Positions 6,903-16,499 of a stretch of 64,000 nt of DNA are shown one piece after another. The position numbers and the translations under genes are program-made. How positions within the stretch are numbered: the first letter of the stretch is position 1; every line of letters begins with the position of its first letter. The DNA lies in contig NZ_KZ983987.1 of assembly GCF_003569785.1 (NCBI RefSeq), forward strand, positions 1 through 64,000, given 5' to 3'. This DNA is from Leucobacter sp. wl10. Its GTDB lineage: Bacteria > Actinomycetota > Actinomycetes > Actinomycetales > Microbacteriaceae. Below the pieces are notes generated by a model that saw only the letters and a program-made list of their open reading frames with translations, was not told where the DNA came from and did no database searches.

Positions 6903-9158
6903 TCACGGGAGCCGCCCCCGCTCCGGCGGTTCGGCCGCGCGGCGGCCGTGCGCACCGGCCTCCTCGCGCCACAGCCGCGAGGGCCACCAGATCGCCCGGC
7001 CGATATCGGTCGCGAGCGCCGGCACGAGCAGCGAGCGCACCACGAAGGTGTCGAGCAGCACGCCGAACGCGACGATGAACGCGATCTGCACGAGGAAGAG
7101 GATCGGGATCACCGACAGCGCCGCGAAGGTCGCGGCCAGCACCAGGCCGGCCGAGGTGATCACCCCGCCGGTGATGGCGAGCCCGCGCTGGATGCCCTCC
7201 CGCGTGCCGTGCGCCCTCGTCTCCTCGCGCACCCGCGTCATGAGGAAGATGTTGTAGTCGATGCCGAGCGCGACGAGGAAGACGAAGCCGTACAGCGGCA
7301 CCGCGGGGTCCGCGCCGGGGAGGCGGAGGACGCCGTTGAAGACGAGGGCCGCGACGCCGAGCGCCGTGCCGAAGGAGAGCACGGTGGTGAGCACGAGCAG
7401 GATCGGCGCGAGGATCGCGCGGAGCAGCAGCATCAGGATCACGAGGATCACGGCGAGCACGATGGGGATGATGAGCGTGCGGTCGCGGATCGACGCCCGA
7501 TCGGTGTCGACGGCCGTGGCGGTCACCCCGCCGACGAGCGCGCTCGGCGCGTCGCGGCGCAGTTCGTCGCGCAGACTCACCACGGTGCCGGCCGCGGCGG
7601 CGGAGTCGGCGGCGTCGGTCAGGGTGGCCTGCAGCAGTACCCGCCCGTCTCTGACGGTCGGCGCTGGGGCCGGCGTACCGGGAGGGCCGAGGGCCTCGAT
7701 GCCGTTCTCCGTGACCCGCGCCGAGCCGCTCGGCGAGCCGGCGCTCGTCACCGCGACGCTCTCGACGCCCGCTTGGGCGAGCAGCGTGCCGGAGGCCGCC
7801 TGGAACTCCGTCTCGTCGACCAGCACGTAGGCGGGGCTGCCCGACCCGCCCGGGAAGTGCTCGCCGAGGACGGCCTGCCCATCGCGCGCCTCCGACGCCC
7901 CGAGCACGAGGTCCGACTGCGGCACCCCCTGGGCCTGCAGCTGGGGCACCGCGGCCGCCCCGAGCGCGAGCGCGAGCGCGGTGACGATCCAGACCGGGCG
8001 CGCGCGCCGACGCACGAAGCGCGCCACGCGCGGCCACGCGCCGCGGCTCGGCATGCCGCGCTCCGCTCGCACCGCCTCCGGCTCGTACGCCGGCCGTCGC
8101 GGCCAGTAGGCGGCGCGCCCGAACACGAACAGCAGCGCGGGGAGCAGCGTGAGCGCCGACAGCATCGCGAAGACGATGCCGATCGACGCGACCGGGCCGA
8201 GGGTGCTGTTCGATTTCAGGTCGCTGAGCAGCAGGCACAGCAGGCCGACGATCACGGTGCCGCCCGAGGCGACGATCGGCTCGAACGAGCCCCTGACGGC
8301 GGCGAGGATCGCGGCCCCGCGATCCTGCGCCACGCGCAGCTCCTCCCGGAATCGGGCGACGAGCAGCAGCGAGTAGTCGGTGGCCGCGCCGATCACGAGG
8401 ATGAACAGGATGCCCTGGGTCTGGCCGCTGAGCAGCAGCACCCCCGCGTTGGCGAGGTGCCAGACCACGAGCAGGGCGGCGCAGAGCGCGAACAGGCTGG
8501 TGCCGAGTACGACCACCGGCAGCAGCAGGGAGCGGTAGACGATGACCAGGATCACCAGCACCGCGAGCAGCGCGACGAGCAGGAGGATGCCGTCGATCCC
8601 GGCGAACCCGGCCACCAGATCGGCGGTGAACCCCGCCGGCCCCGTGACCTGCACCGCGACGCCCTCGGGAGCGTCCGCGCGGAGCTTATCGCCGAGCGCC
8701 GCGACCGCGTCGGAGACGTCGGCCTCGGCGTCGATCGGCACGAACGCCTGGGCGGCCAGGCCGTCCTCCGACGGGATGACCGGTGAGACCTGCCCGGTGA
8801 CGCCCGCGACCGCCGTCGCCGCTTCGACCGCCTCGCCGAGCCGCGCCAGCCGGTCGTCGCCGAGCGCGTCCGCCGACGAGAAGACGACGACCGCGGGGAT
8901 GCGGTCATCGCTGAGAAACCCGCCGAGGGCCTGGCGCACCTCGGTCGCCTCCGCAGACTCGGGCAGGTACGACGTCTGGTCGTTGGAGGAGACCTCGTCG
9001 ACCTTGCCGAAGAGGGGACCGCCCATGCCCGCGGCGGTGAGCCAGACGAGCACGAGGACGGCGGGAAGCAGCACTCGGAGCCAGCGGCGGCCGCGGCGGT
9101 GCCGGGCGATGCGACGCGGGGAGCGCCCGGCCGGGGGATGCTCGCCGCTCACGCCCAT
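6903..9158 (-). CDS. MMPL/RND-family transporter
   Basis: This 751-residue protein has the two-fold repeat of RND/MMPL transporters. It starts with one helix after a basic N-terminus (LRVLLPAVLVLVWLTAAG), then a large extracytoplasmic loop, then five or six helices, and the pattern repeats. The proton-relay motif of the first half reads GAATDYSLLLVARFREE and that of the second half GIDYNIFLMTRVREE. Actinobacterial MMPL proteins commonly export lipids or lipophilic compounds; the cargo here is unknown. The ATG is preceded by GGGAGGGGGCG. The divergent selO gene begins 101 bases away, with no regulator next to it. Confidence 0.9.
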   Translation of the reverse strand: MGVSGEHPPAGRSPRRIARHRRGRRWLRVLLPAVLVLVWLTAAGMGGPLFGKVDEVSSNDQTSYLPESAEATEVRQALGGFLSDDRIPAVVVFSSADALGDDRLARLGEAVEAATAVAGVTGQVSPVIPSEDGLAAQAFVPIDAEADVSDAVAALGDKLRADAPEGVAVQVTGPAGFTADLVAGFAGIDGILLLVALLAVLVILVIVYRSLLLPVVVLGTSLFALCAALLVVWHLANAGVLLLSGQTQGILFILVIGAATDYSLLLVARFREELRVAQDRGAAILAAVRGSFEPIVASGGTVIVGLLCLLLSDLKSNSTLGPVASIGIVFAMLSALTLLPALLFVFGRAAYWPRRPAYEPEAVRAERGMPSRGAWPRVARFVRRRARPVWIVTALALALGAAAVPQLQAQGVPQSDLVLGASEARDGQAVLGEHFPGGSGSPAYVLVDETEFQAASGTLLAQAGVESVAVTSAGSPSGSARVTENGIEALGPPGTPAPAPTVRDGRVLLQATLTDAADSAAAAGTVVSLRDELRRDAPSALVGGVTATAVDTDRASIRDRTLIIPIVLAVILVILMLLLRAILAPILLVLTTVLSFGTALGVAALVFNGVLRLPGADPAVPLYGFVFLVALGIDYNIFLMTRVREETRAHGTREGIQRGLAITGGVITSAGLVLAATFAALSVIPILFLVQIAFIVAFGVLLDTFVVRSLLVPALATDIGRAIWWPSRLWREEAGAHGRRAAEPPERGRLP

Positions 9159-9259
9159 CGCCCCCTCCCGCCCTTGCGGCCCAGCCTATCCCGTCGGCTT
9201 CGTCGCGGAATGCCCGTCAAGCTGAACGCGCACCGAGGCGGGCGGCGTAGCCTCGGGAC

Positions 9260-10741
9260 ATGTTCCCCGACGCGATCGAAACCGGTGCGACGCTCGGCGA
9301 CGCGTTCGCCACCGCCCTTCCCGAACTCGCGGTGCCGTGGCGGGCGATGCGGCCGGAGGATCCCGCCCTTCTCGCGCTGAACGAGCCGCTCGCGCGCGAG
9401 CTCGGTCTCGATCCGGACGCGCTGCGCGAGGACGCCGGCGTCCGCTTCCTGCTGGGCAACGAGCTGCCCGATAGCGCGTCGCCCGTCGCCCAGGCCTACG
9501 CGGGGCACCAGTTCGGGGTCTACGTGCCCCGGCTCGGCGACGGGCGGGCGCTGCTGCTCGGAGAGGTCGCGGACGCGGCCGGGCGGCCGCGCGAGCTGCA
9601 CCTCAAGGGCTCCGGCCGCACGCCGTTCGCCCGCGGCGCCGACGGGTTCGCGGCGGTCGGGCCCATGCTGCGGGAATACCTGATGGGAGAGGCGATGCAC
9701 GCCCTCGGCATTCCCACGACGCGCGCCCTCGCCGTGGTCGCGACGGGGCGGCGCGTGGTGCGCGAGGAGTCGCTCGACGCGCTGCCGGGGGCCGTGCTCG
9801 TGCGGGTGGCGGCGAGCCACCTGCGCGTGGGCACGTTCCAGTACGCGCGATCCCTGGGGGATTCCGGACTGCTGCGCCGCCTCGCCGATTTCTCGATCGA
9901 GCGGCACTTCCCCTCGCTCGCCGACACGGACGCGCCGTACCTCGGGCTGCTCGAGGCCGTGATCGCCGCGCAGGCGCGCCTCGTCGCCTCGTGGATGCTC
10001 GTGGGCTTCGTGCACGGCGTCATGAACACCGACAATATGACGCTCTCGGGCGAGACCATCGACTACGGCCCGTGCGCGTTCATGGACGCCTACGACCCGG
10101 CGACCGTGTTCAGCTCGATCGACCACCGCGGGCGCTACGCCTACGGCAACCAGCCCGGCATCGCGCTGTGGAACCTCACGCGCTTCGCCGAGACGCTGCT
10201 GCCGCTGCTCGGCGAGCCCGACGAGCCCGAGGCCGCGAAGCAGCTCGCCCTGCGGGCGCTCGACGGCTTCGCGTCGCGCTACGGCGAGGCCTGGTCGGCT
10301 GGCGTGAGCGAGAAGCTCGGGATCGCGGCGGCCGACGGGGTCGACGCGGGCGCACTGCGGGGGCTGACCTCCGGCCTGCTGCAGGAGCTGCAGGGTCACG
10401 GCGTCGACTACACGAGCGCGTTCCGTGCTCTCGGGGAGGCGGCCCGGGGAGACGACGCGCCGTACCGGGCGCTCGTCGGCGGTGCGCCGGGCGAGTGGTT
10501 CGACGAGTGGCTCGCGCTCGATCCTGACGACGCCGCGATGGACGATTCGAACCCCGTGTACATCCCCCGCAACCACCTGGTGGACGAGGCGCTCGTCGCC
10601 GCCACCGAGGGAGACCTCGGGCCCTTCGAGCGCGTCCTCGAGGCGGTGGCCCGCCCCTGCGAGCGACGTCCCGGCCTCGAGCGCTATGAGCGGCCCGCTC
10701 CGCCCGGATCCAGCCGCCACGTCACCTACTGCGGCACCTGA
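9260..10741 (+). CDS. selO: Protein adenylyltransferase SelO (YdiU)
   Basis: The product has 493 residues. SelO is a pseudokinase-fold enzyme that transfers AMP from ATP to Ser/Thr/Tyr of target proteins, with roles in redox stress. Seen here are the glycine-rich [19 protein letters not shown] (residues 79-97), Lys116 in [14 protein letters not shown], and the metal and catalytic region HGVMNTDNM (252-260) with DYGP at 268-271. The third residue from the end is Cys491 (YCGT), the position occupied by selenocysteine in animal SelO and by Cys in many bacterial homologues. The gene is monocistronic and faces the DJ-1/PfpI gene. Confidence 0.95.
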   Translation: MFPDAIETGATLGDAFATALPELAVPWRAMRPEDPALLALNEPLARELGLDPDALREDAGVRFLLGNELPDSASPVAQAYAGHQFGVYVPRLGDGRALLLGEVADAAGRPRELHLKGSGRTPFARGADGFAAVGPMLREYLMGEAMHALGIPTTRALAVVATGRRVVREESLDALPGAVLVRVAASHLRVGTFQYARSLGDSGLLRRLADFSIERHFPSLADTDAPYLGLLEAVIAAQARLVASWMLVGFVHGVMNTDNMTLSGETIDYGPCAFMDAYDPATVFSSIDHRGRYAYGNQPGIALWNLTRFAETLLPLLGEPDEPEAAKQLALRALDGFASRYGEAWSAGVSEKLGIAAADGVDAGALRGLTSGLLQELQGHGVDYTSAFRALGEAARGDDAPYRALVGGAPGEWFDEWLALDPDDAAMDDSNPVYIPRNHLVDEALVAATEGDLGPFERVLEAVARPCERRPGLERYERPAPPGSSRHVTYCGT

Positions 10742-10761
10742 ACGGCCCCGGGGGCGCAACG

Positions 10762-11310
10762 CTAGGCCGTCTGCCCGGGGTGGTCGCCCTCGGCGATCTC
10801 CTCGATCAGCTTGGCGTTGAACGCGGGCAGGTCGTCTGGCGTGCGGCTGGTCACGAGACCCTGATCGACCACGACCTCCTCGTCGACCCAGGTCGCTCCC
10901 GCGTTGCGCAGGTCGGTGCGCAGGCTCGCGAACGAGGTCACGGTGCGGCCGCGCAGCACGTCGGCGTCGGCGAGGATCCAGCCGCCGTGGCAGATGGCCG
11001 CTACGGGCTTGTGCTGCTCGAAGAACGCCCGGGTGAGCGCGACGGCGCTCTGGTCGAGGCGGATCCGGTCGCCGTTCTCGACGCCGCCCGGCAGCACGAG
11101 CGCGTCGTAGTCGTCGGCGCGGGCATCGGCGCTCGCCCGGGCCACGTGCGTCTCGTACCCGTTCTTGCCGCGGATGGTGCCGGTGTTCGTGGAGACGATC
11201 TCGACCTCGGCGCCGTGCTCGCGCACCGCGGAGATGGGCCCGGTCAGCTCGGAATCCTCGAAGCCGTTCGTCGCGAGGATCGCCACGCGCTTGCCTGTCA
11301 AATGGGACAT
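10762..11310 (-). CDS. DJ-1/PfpI-family protein (PfpI/YhbO type)
   Basis: The product has 182 residues, the usual length. The nucleophilic elbow has Cys107-His108 in AAICHGGW, and a conserved acidic residue follows GFEDSELTGP near residue 18. These match PfpI/YhbO-type members of the DJ-1 superfamily, reported as stress-protective proteins with deglycase-like, chaperone or hydrolase activity; the true reaction is debated. The ATG is preceded by AGGAGAGCACC. The gene converges on selO with a 20-base gap and shows no operon partner. Confidence 0.9.
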   Translation of the reverse strand: MSHLTGKRVAILATNGFEDSELTGPISAVREHGAEVEIVSTNTGTIRGKNGYETHVARASADARADDYDALVLPGGVENGDRIRLDQSAVALTRAFFEQHKPVAAICHGGWILADADVLRGRTVTSFASLRTDLRNAGATWVDEEVVVDQGLVTSRTPDDLPAFNAKLIEEIAEGDHPGQTA

Positions 11311-11449
11311 GGTGCTCTCCTGATGGTCGTCTGCCGGTCGTTCGGACGTTCCCAGCCAAGCGGCTCGCGCGGTGCGCCGGCACCCCGTTGCGGGAACCGG
11401 CGGGAGTCGCTATGGGCACGCGCTCGCCGTGGGGATCGAGCGGCCGGGA

Positions 11450-12667
11450 TCATCTCCGGCCGGGTGCGGCGAGCCGCTCGATCGCGGTGCGCAGAGTCTG
11501 CTCGTCCTTCACGAAGGTGAAGCGCACCCAGGACGAGAGGGCGGTCGCGGCCCGCGACCCCTCGCGGCAGAAGGCGGAGACCGGCACGCACGCGACGCCG
11601 GAGCGCTCGGGCAGGGCGCGGGCGAACGCGGCCCCGTGCGGCGCCTCGGGCGTCAGGAACGGGCTCGCGTCGGCGCACACGAAGTACGTGCCGCCGGGGG
11701 AGACCGCGTCGAAGCCGGCCGCGCGCAGGCCGTCGAGCAGCAGGTCGCGGCGCTCGGCGAGCGAGTCGCGCAGCTCGGCGATGTCGCGGCCGCCCTCCAG
11801 GAGCGCCCGCGCGATCGCCGGCTGGAACGGCGCCCCGCCCGTGTAGGTGAGAAACTGCTTGACGGCCAGCACGGCCTCGATGAGATCGGCGGGGCCGGTG
11901 ACCCAGCCGATCTTCCAGCCGGTCAGCGAGAAGGTCTTGCCCGCCGACGAGACGGAGAGAGTGCGCTCGGCCATGCCGGGCAGCGTCGCGAGCGGTGTGT
12001 GGGAGAGCCCGTCGAAGGTCAGGTGCTCGTAGACCTCGTCGGTGACCACGACCGCGTCGACGCGCCGGGCTGCCGACGCGATGGCGCCGAGCTCCTCCGG
12101 GGAGAGCACGGTCCCGGTCGGGTTGTGGGGCGAGTTGACGAGGATCAGGCGCGTTCGCGGCCCGACGGCCGACTCCAGCGCGGCGGCGTCGACGCGGAAG
12201 CCGCCGGCGTCGGCCACCAGCGGCACGGTCACGTGGGTCGCTCCGGCCATCGCGATCACGGCGGCGTAGGAGTCGTAGAACGGCTCGAGCGTGACCACCT
12301 CGTCGCCGGGCCCCGTGAGCGCGAGCACAGCCGCGGCGATCCCCTCCGTCGCGCCCGCCGTCACGAGGACCTCGCGCTCGGGGTCGGGGTCGAGGCCGTA
12401 GTGCCGCCGCTGATGCTCGGCGACCGCCGAGCGCAGCTCGGGGATGCCGCGGCCCGGCGCGTACTGGTTGGCGCCCTCCCGGATCGCCCGCACGGCGGCC
12501 TCGCGGATCCACTGCGGCCCGTCTGCGTCTGGGAAGCCCTGGCCGAGGTTCGCGGCGCCCGTGCGCAGGGCGAGCGCCGTCATCTCGGCGAAGATGGTGG
12601 GGCGGGTCGAGCCGTCCGGCGAGACGAGTCCGGCCGCCTCCGCGGCGGCGCGCCATCTGAGAGTCAT
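11450..12667 (-). CDS. PLP-dependent aminotransferase, class I/II
   Basis: The product has 405 residues from the ATG at 12667; the long open frame further upstream is antisense to the next gene. Fold type I landmarks are NLGQGFPDADGP, the substrate and cofactor block NSPHNPTGTVLSPEEL (178-193), DEVYEHLTFDG, and Lys244 in SVSSAGKTFSLTGWKIGW, which should form the internal aldimine with PLP. The best family guess is the DapC-like / MetC-YbdL-like subgroup (N-succinyldiaminopimelate or aromatic/methionine aminotransferases). There are no dap genes alongside to settle this. It is divergent from the NAD(P)-binding protein gene at 12749. Confidence 0.9.
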   Translation of the reverse strand: MTLRWRAAAEAAGLVSPDGSTRPTIFAEMTALALRTGAANLGQGFPDADGPQWIREAAVRAIREGANQYAPGRGIPELRSAVAEHQRRHYGLDPDPEREVLVTAGATEGIAAAVLALTGPGDEVVTLEPFYDSYAAVIAMAGATHVTVPLVADAGGFRVDAAALESAVGPRTRLILVNSPHNPTGTVLSPEELGAIASAARRVDAVVVTDEVYEHLTFDGLSHTPLATLPGMAERTLSVSSAGKTFSLTGWKIGWVTGPADLIEAVLAVKQFLTYTGGAPFQPAIARALLEGGRDIAELRDSLAERRDLLLDGLRAAGFDAVSPGGTYFVCADASPFLTPEAPHGAAFARALPERSGVACVPVSAFCREGSRAATALSSWVRFTFVKDEQTLRTAIERLAAPGRR

Positions 12668-12748
12668 GCTCACGAGTGTATTGGCGGCGCGGCGGGCGGC
12701 GGGGCCGGATCGCTGGAATCCCGCCGGGCCACACCGTAGGGTGGAGGC

Positions 12749-13393
12749 ATGGCACGCATCATTCTCTTCGGTGGACACGGCCGGGTGGCGCTCCTCGCGG
12801 AGTCCCTGCTCGCGGAGCGCGGCGACTCGGTGACGGCGGTGATCCGCAACCCCGCGCACGAGCACGACGTCCGGGCCGCGGGCGCCCACCCGCTCGTCGC
12901 GGACGTGGAGCAGCTCGACGCCGACGCGCTCGCGGAACTCATCGTCGGGTACGACGCCGTGGTGTGGTCGGCCGGTGCGGGCGGCGGCGATCCGGCGCGC
13001 ACCCTCGCCGTGGACCGGGACGCGGCGATCCGCAGTGCGGACGCCGCCGCCCACGCGGGGGTGTCGCGCTACGTGATGGTCTCGTACTTCGGCTCCTCGC
13101 CCGAACACGGGGTCGATCCCGAGCATCCGTTCTTCCACTACGCGGAGGCGAAGGCGGCGGCCGACGAGCACCTCCGCGCATCCTCGCTCGACTGGACGGT
13201 GCTCGGTCCGAGCGCGCTCACCTTCGACGAACCGAGCGGCCGGATCGACACGCGAGCCGAGACCTCCGACAGCGTGTCCCGGGGCAACGTAGCCGCGGCG
13301 ATCGCGGCGGCCCTCGCCGACGACGGCACGATCCGGCGCACCATCCGCTTCAACGACGGCGAGGTGCCCGTGGCGGAGGCGCTGCGAGCGTAG
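12749..13393 (+). CDS. NAD(P)-binding atypical SDR protein (YwnB-like)
   Basis: This 214-residue Rossmann protein has the N-terminal glycine motif IILFGGHGRVA and the atypical-SDR block YVMVSYFGSS. A HYAEAKAAADEHLRAS segment resembles the YxxxK region. Proteins of this size (NAD(P)H-binding, YwnB/BVR-B-like) include flavin- or quinone-related reductases and redox sensors. No substrate can be named. The gene ends nine bases before the convergent acetyltransferase. The start is supported by an AGGGTGGAGG sequence directly upstream. Confidence 0.82.
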   Translation: MARIILFGGHGRVALLAESLLAERGDSVTAVIRNPAHEHDVRAAGAHPLVADVEQLDADALAELIVGYDAVVWSAGAGGGDPARTLAVDRDAAIRSADAAAHAGVSRYVMVSYFGSSPEHGVDPEHPFFHYAEAKAAADEHLRASSLDWTVLGPSALTFDEPSGRIDTRAETSDSVSRGNVAAAIAAALADDGTIRRTIRFNDGEVPVAEALRA

Positions 13394-13402
13394 CCGTCCC
13401 GA

Positions 13403-13750
13403 TCACCCGGGCTGCGCCTGCGCCGACTCGCCGACCGGCCCCCGGCCTCCCGGCCACTCGACGTCGGCGACGAAGTCGGGGTGGCGGCGCAGCCAGGCCG
13501 CGACGAAGGGGCAGCTCGGCACGATGGTGCGCCCGAGTTCTCGCGTGCCCTCGAGGGCGTTCGAGACGAGTGCGCCGCCGAGGCCGCGGCCCCCGAACGC
13601 GGGGTCGATCTCGGTGTGCGCGAACTCGAAGACCGCCCCGCCGTCACGCTCCTCGTAGGCCGCGAACCCCGCGGGCTCGCCGTCCACCTCGATGACGAAG
13701 CGCCTGGCCTCGGCGTCGTGCCGCACGGTCGTGCTCTGCTGGTCGTTCAT
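13403..13750 (-). CDS. Small GNAT-type N-acetyltransferase (YjdJ-like)
   Basis: The product has 115 residues. The pattern of a beta hairpin (RRFVIEVDGEPAGFAAYEE), a central HTEIDPAFGGRGLGGALV acyl-CoA binding loop and a C-terminal PSCPFVAAWLRRHPDF motif is typical of the short GNAT proteins annotated YjdJ/Gtn (DUF4442-like neighbours excluded). They bind acetyl-CoA; the acceptor is unknown. The start ATG at 13750 follows a GAGGCG element. It does not appear linked to the catabolic cluster that begins at 13869. Confidence 0.85.
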   Translation of the reverse strand: MNDQQSTTVRHDAEARRFVIEVDGEPAGFAAYEERDGGAVFEFAHTEIDPAFGGRGLGGALVSNALEGTRELGRTIVPSCPFVAAWLRRHPDFVADVEWPGGRGPVGESAQAQPG

Positions 13751-13868
13751 CGTCGCCTCCTCGGGCTCGGGGCGGGGCGCGGGGCACCGCCGCGGTGCTG
13801 GAGCCCCACTCTCTCACCGTTCCCGGGGAATCGACCGTGCGAGCCCTCGGCGCGTCGCGTCCGCGCGC

Positions 13869-14864
13869 TCACCCCGCCGGGCGGTTGACCGGCGACTCGG
13901 GAGCGCCCGTCGCGAGCAGCGCCACGGCGTTCTGCGCCTGGATGCGCACGTACTCGATCTCCGTGCGCGCCGAGAAGTAGGCGATGTGGGGCGTGAGCAC
14001 GACGTCGTCGCGGCCCAGCAGCGGGTGATCGGAGGTCGGCGGCTCCTGGTCGAGCACGTCGAGCGCCGCCCCCGAGAGGTGCCCGGAGTCGAGGGCGTCG
14101 GCGAGCGCCGCGCCGTCGATGAGGCCGCCGCGCGATACGTTGACGAGCACCGAGCGCCGCGGCATCTCGGCGAGGAACCGCGCGTCGACCATGCGCTCGG
14201 TCCGGGGCGTGAGCGGCAGGTGCAGCGAGAGCACGTCGGCGCTTCGCCGCACCTCCTCGAGCTCGACCCGCCTCACGTCGAGCGCCGCGAGGTCGGCGCG
14301 CACCTCCGGGGTGTCCGGCAGCAGCGGGTCGTAGCCCATCACCGAGCCGAAGAGCGGTCGGGCGATCCGCGCCAGTTCGCGCCCGATCCTGCCGAGACCG
14401 ACGATGCCGAGCGTCGTCTCGCTCAGGCGCGGCGGCGCGGCCGCGGCGCGCTCGTTCCAGTCGACCGGGTTGGCGGACGCCGTGTAGAACGGCAGCTGGC
14501 GCACGCTGCTGAGCAGGATCGCGAGCGCGTGCGTCGCGACCTCCTCGGTGGCGGCGCCGGGCACATTGCTCACCCACACGCCGCGTTCGGTCGCCGCGTC
14601 GACGTCGACGTAGTCGAAGCCCATCGACATGAGCGAGACGATCCTCAGCTGCGGCAGCGCCTCGATGATCTCGCGCGTCACGGGGGCGTAGCCGGGGAGC
14701 AGCGCAACGGCGTCCCGTGCGCCGGCGATGATCCGCTCCGGGTCGCGGGTTCCGAGCACCCGCACCTCGAAGCCGTGCCCCTCGAGCAGCCGGATGCCCG
14801 GTGCGGGATCGGTGTCGTCGACGTCGGTGTAGACGGCGAGCGGTCGCGTGCGCCCGGCGGTCAT
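13869..14864 (-). CDS. D-2-hydroxyacid dehydrogenase (NAD-binding)
   Basis: The product has 331 residues. The NAD-binding domain has the Rossmann motif GIVGLGRIGRELARIARPL, and the catalytic pattern includes NVSRGGLIDGAALADAL and PHIAYFSARTE, with the Arg-Glu-His triad expected for the family (His in LTPHIAYFS). Such enzymes interconvert 2-keto acids and D-2-hydroxy acids. Its ATG overlaps the stop of the upstream ThDP enzyme by four bases (14861-14864), so the two are translationally coupled and probably act on related 2-oxo acids. It is the last gene of the four-gene cluster running from 19625. The substrate is not evident. Confidence 0.9.
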   Translation of the reverse strand: MTAGRTRPLAVYTDVDDTDPAPGIRLLEGHGFEVRVLGTRDPERIIAGARDAVALLPGYAPVTREIIEALPQLRIVSLMSMGFDYVDVDAATERGVWVSNVPGAATEEVATHALAILLSSVRQLPFYTASANPVDWNERAAAAPPRLSETTLGIVGLGRIGRELARIARPLFGSVMGYDPLLPDTPEVRADLAALDVRRVELEEVRRSADVLSLHLPLTPRTERMVDARFLAEMPRRSVLVNVSRGGLIDGAALADALDSGHLSGAALDVLDQEPPTSDHPLLGRDDVVLTPHIAYFSARTEIEYVRIQAQNAVALLATGAPESPVNRPAG

Positions 14865-16489
14865 GCCGCGGCCTCTTCCGCGAGGTCGAAGGTCGCCTGA
14901 TCGATGTGGATGAGCTGCAGGCCGCCCTCGCGCGCGGCGGCCTCGACGGCCGTGCGCAGCTCGCCCGGGGAGCCCGTGCGGCGGCCCGTGCCGCCGAACG
15001 CGTCGGCGACCGCGACCCAGTCGGGCTGCAGCAGGTCGACACCGACCGGGGCGATCCCGGCGTCGGCCTCGTTCTGCTTGATCTCGGCGTACCCGCCGTT
15101 GTCGACCACGATCACGGTGACGTCCTCGCCCTGCTCGACGACGGTGATGAACTCGTTCATCGAGAACATGAGCGCGCCGTCGCCGGTCACGACGAACGAC
15201 GGCCGCCCGGGCGACGCGATGCGGGCCCCGAGCGCGGCGGGCAGCCCGTAGCCGAGCGTGGCGTAGGTGGTCATGTACGGGGTCGAGTTCGGCTGCGACG
15301 CGCGCAGCACGTTCAGCAGGCCCCAGTAGGCGATCTGCGACGAGTCCGTGGCGACGATGGCGTTCTGCGGCAGCGCCGCGGCGATGGCCTCGGCGAGCGC
15401 GGTGTTCTCTGGGGACAGCTCCGCGCACTCGTCGCGGGCGGCGGCGCGTGTCTCGGCGGCGCCGGGGGCTCCGTCGAGCGGCTCGCCCTCGCCGAGCTCG
15501 GCGGCGATCGCGGCCAGGACGGCCCTAGCGTCGCCCGCGAGGCCGACCGTCGCGGGCTGGTTCTTGTCGAGCTGCGACTCCAGCAGGTCGACGCGGATCA
15601 CCGCCCCCCGCGCCTCGAGCCGGTCGACCCACAGCTCGGCCGCGCCGAGCTTCGACCCGACGACGAGCAGCACGTCGGCGTCGCGGGCCCGGCCTCGCGC
15701 CGCCGGGAGGCGGAGATTGGAGCCGAGCGACAGCGGGTGGCGTTCGTCGAGCACGCCCTTCCCGTTGCCGGTGGTGACGACCGGGGCGCCGAGCCGCTCG
15801 GCGATCGCGCGCAGCTCGCCGGTCGCGCCGCGCGATCCGCCGCCGGCGAGGATCACGGGATCCTCGGCCGAGGCGAGCAGCGCGGCCGCCTCCGCGATCG
15901 CGGAGGCGTCGGGCAGCGGCGCCGGCGCGAACTCCCGGGCGGCGAGGGCCTCGGCGGCGATCCCCGTCTCCTCCTCGAGCAGGTCGAGGGGCAGCTCGAT
16001 GTAGACGGGCCGCGGCCGCGTCGTCGCGAAGAGCTCGAACGCGTCGTGCACGGCCTCGACGGCCTCCTCCGCGGTCTGCACGCGGCGACCCCACTCGACG
16101 ATGGCGGAGGCGGCGCCGAGCTGGTCCTTGGTCTCGTGCAGCGTGCCGACGTCGGCGAACTCCTCCCCGCGCGCCGGGCCGGGGGAGAGGAGGATCATCG
16201 GCCGCGACTCGCAGTACGCCGTGCCGGCCGCCGAGAGCGCGTTCAGCAGCCCCGGCCCGCTCGTCGTGATCACCACGCCGGGCTTGCCGGTCTGCAGCGA
16301 CCAGCCGTCCGCGGCGTACCCGGCGCCCTGCTCGTGCCGGGAGGTGACGGGGCGGATGCCCAGCTCCTCGAGCGGACGGTAGAACTCGAGGTTGTGGGTG
16401 CCGGGGATCCCGAACACCGTGTCGATGCCGTAGCGCCGCAGGGTCTCGACGATGACCCAGCCGGTCGTGCGTCTGCGAGTGGTCTGCAT
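14861..16489 (-). CDS. ThDP-dependent decarboxylase/lyase (AruI/acetolactate-synthase-like)
   Basis: The product has 542 residues with the three-domain ThDP enzyme layout. Seen are FGIPGTHNLEFYRPL, the activating Glu in TSRHEQGAGYAADGW (about residue 53), and the ThDP/Mg motif VTGDGALMFSMNEF followed by VDNGGYAEIKQNE. The N-terminal block most resembles the subgroup with 5-guanidino-2-oxopentanoate decarboxylase (AruI) and acetolactate-synthase-like proteins. This is from pattern memory, not a search. It lies ten bases behind the MHS transporter and overlaps the downstream dehydrogenase, which suggests breakdown of an imported compound through a 2-oxo acid. Confidence 0.85.
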   Translation of the reverse strand: MQTTRRRTTGWVIVETLRRYGIDTVFGIPGTHNLEFYRPLEELGIRPVTSRHEQGAGYAADGWSLQTGKPGVVITTSGPGLLNALSAAGTAYCESRPMILLSPGPARGEEFADVGTLHETKDQLGAASAIVEWGRRVQTAEEAVEAVHDAFELFATTRPRPVYIELPLDLLEEETGIAAEALAAREFAPAPLPDASAIAEAAALLASAEDPVILAGGGSRGATGELRAIAERLGAPVVTTGNGKGVLDERHPLSLGSNLRLPAARGRARDADVLLVVGSKLGAAELWVDRLEARGAVIRVDLLESQLDKNQPATVGLAGDARAVLAAIAAELGEGEPLDGAPGAAETRAAARDECAELSPENTALAEAIAAALPQNAIVATDSSQIAYWGLLNVLRASQPNSTPYMTTYATLGYGLPAALGARIASPGRPSFVVTGDGALMFSMNEFITVVEQGEDVTVIVVDNGGYAEIKQNEADAGIAPVGVDLLQPDWVAVADAFGGTGRRTGSPGELRTAVEAAAREGGLQLIHIDQATFDLAEEAAA

Positions 16490-16499
16490 GCCTGAGAAC

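Noticed and set aside
5847-8786. 979-codon plus-strand frame opposite the epimerase and MMPL genes
   Set aside because: The translation is a low-complexity Arg/Asp/Glu-rich shadow, while the opposite strand encodes recognisable proteins.
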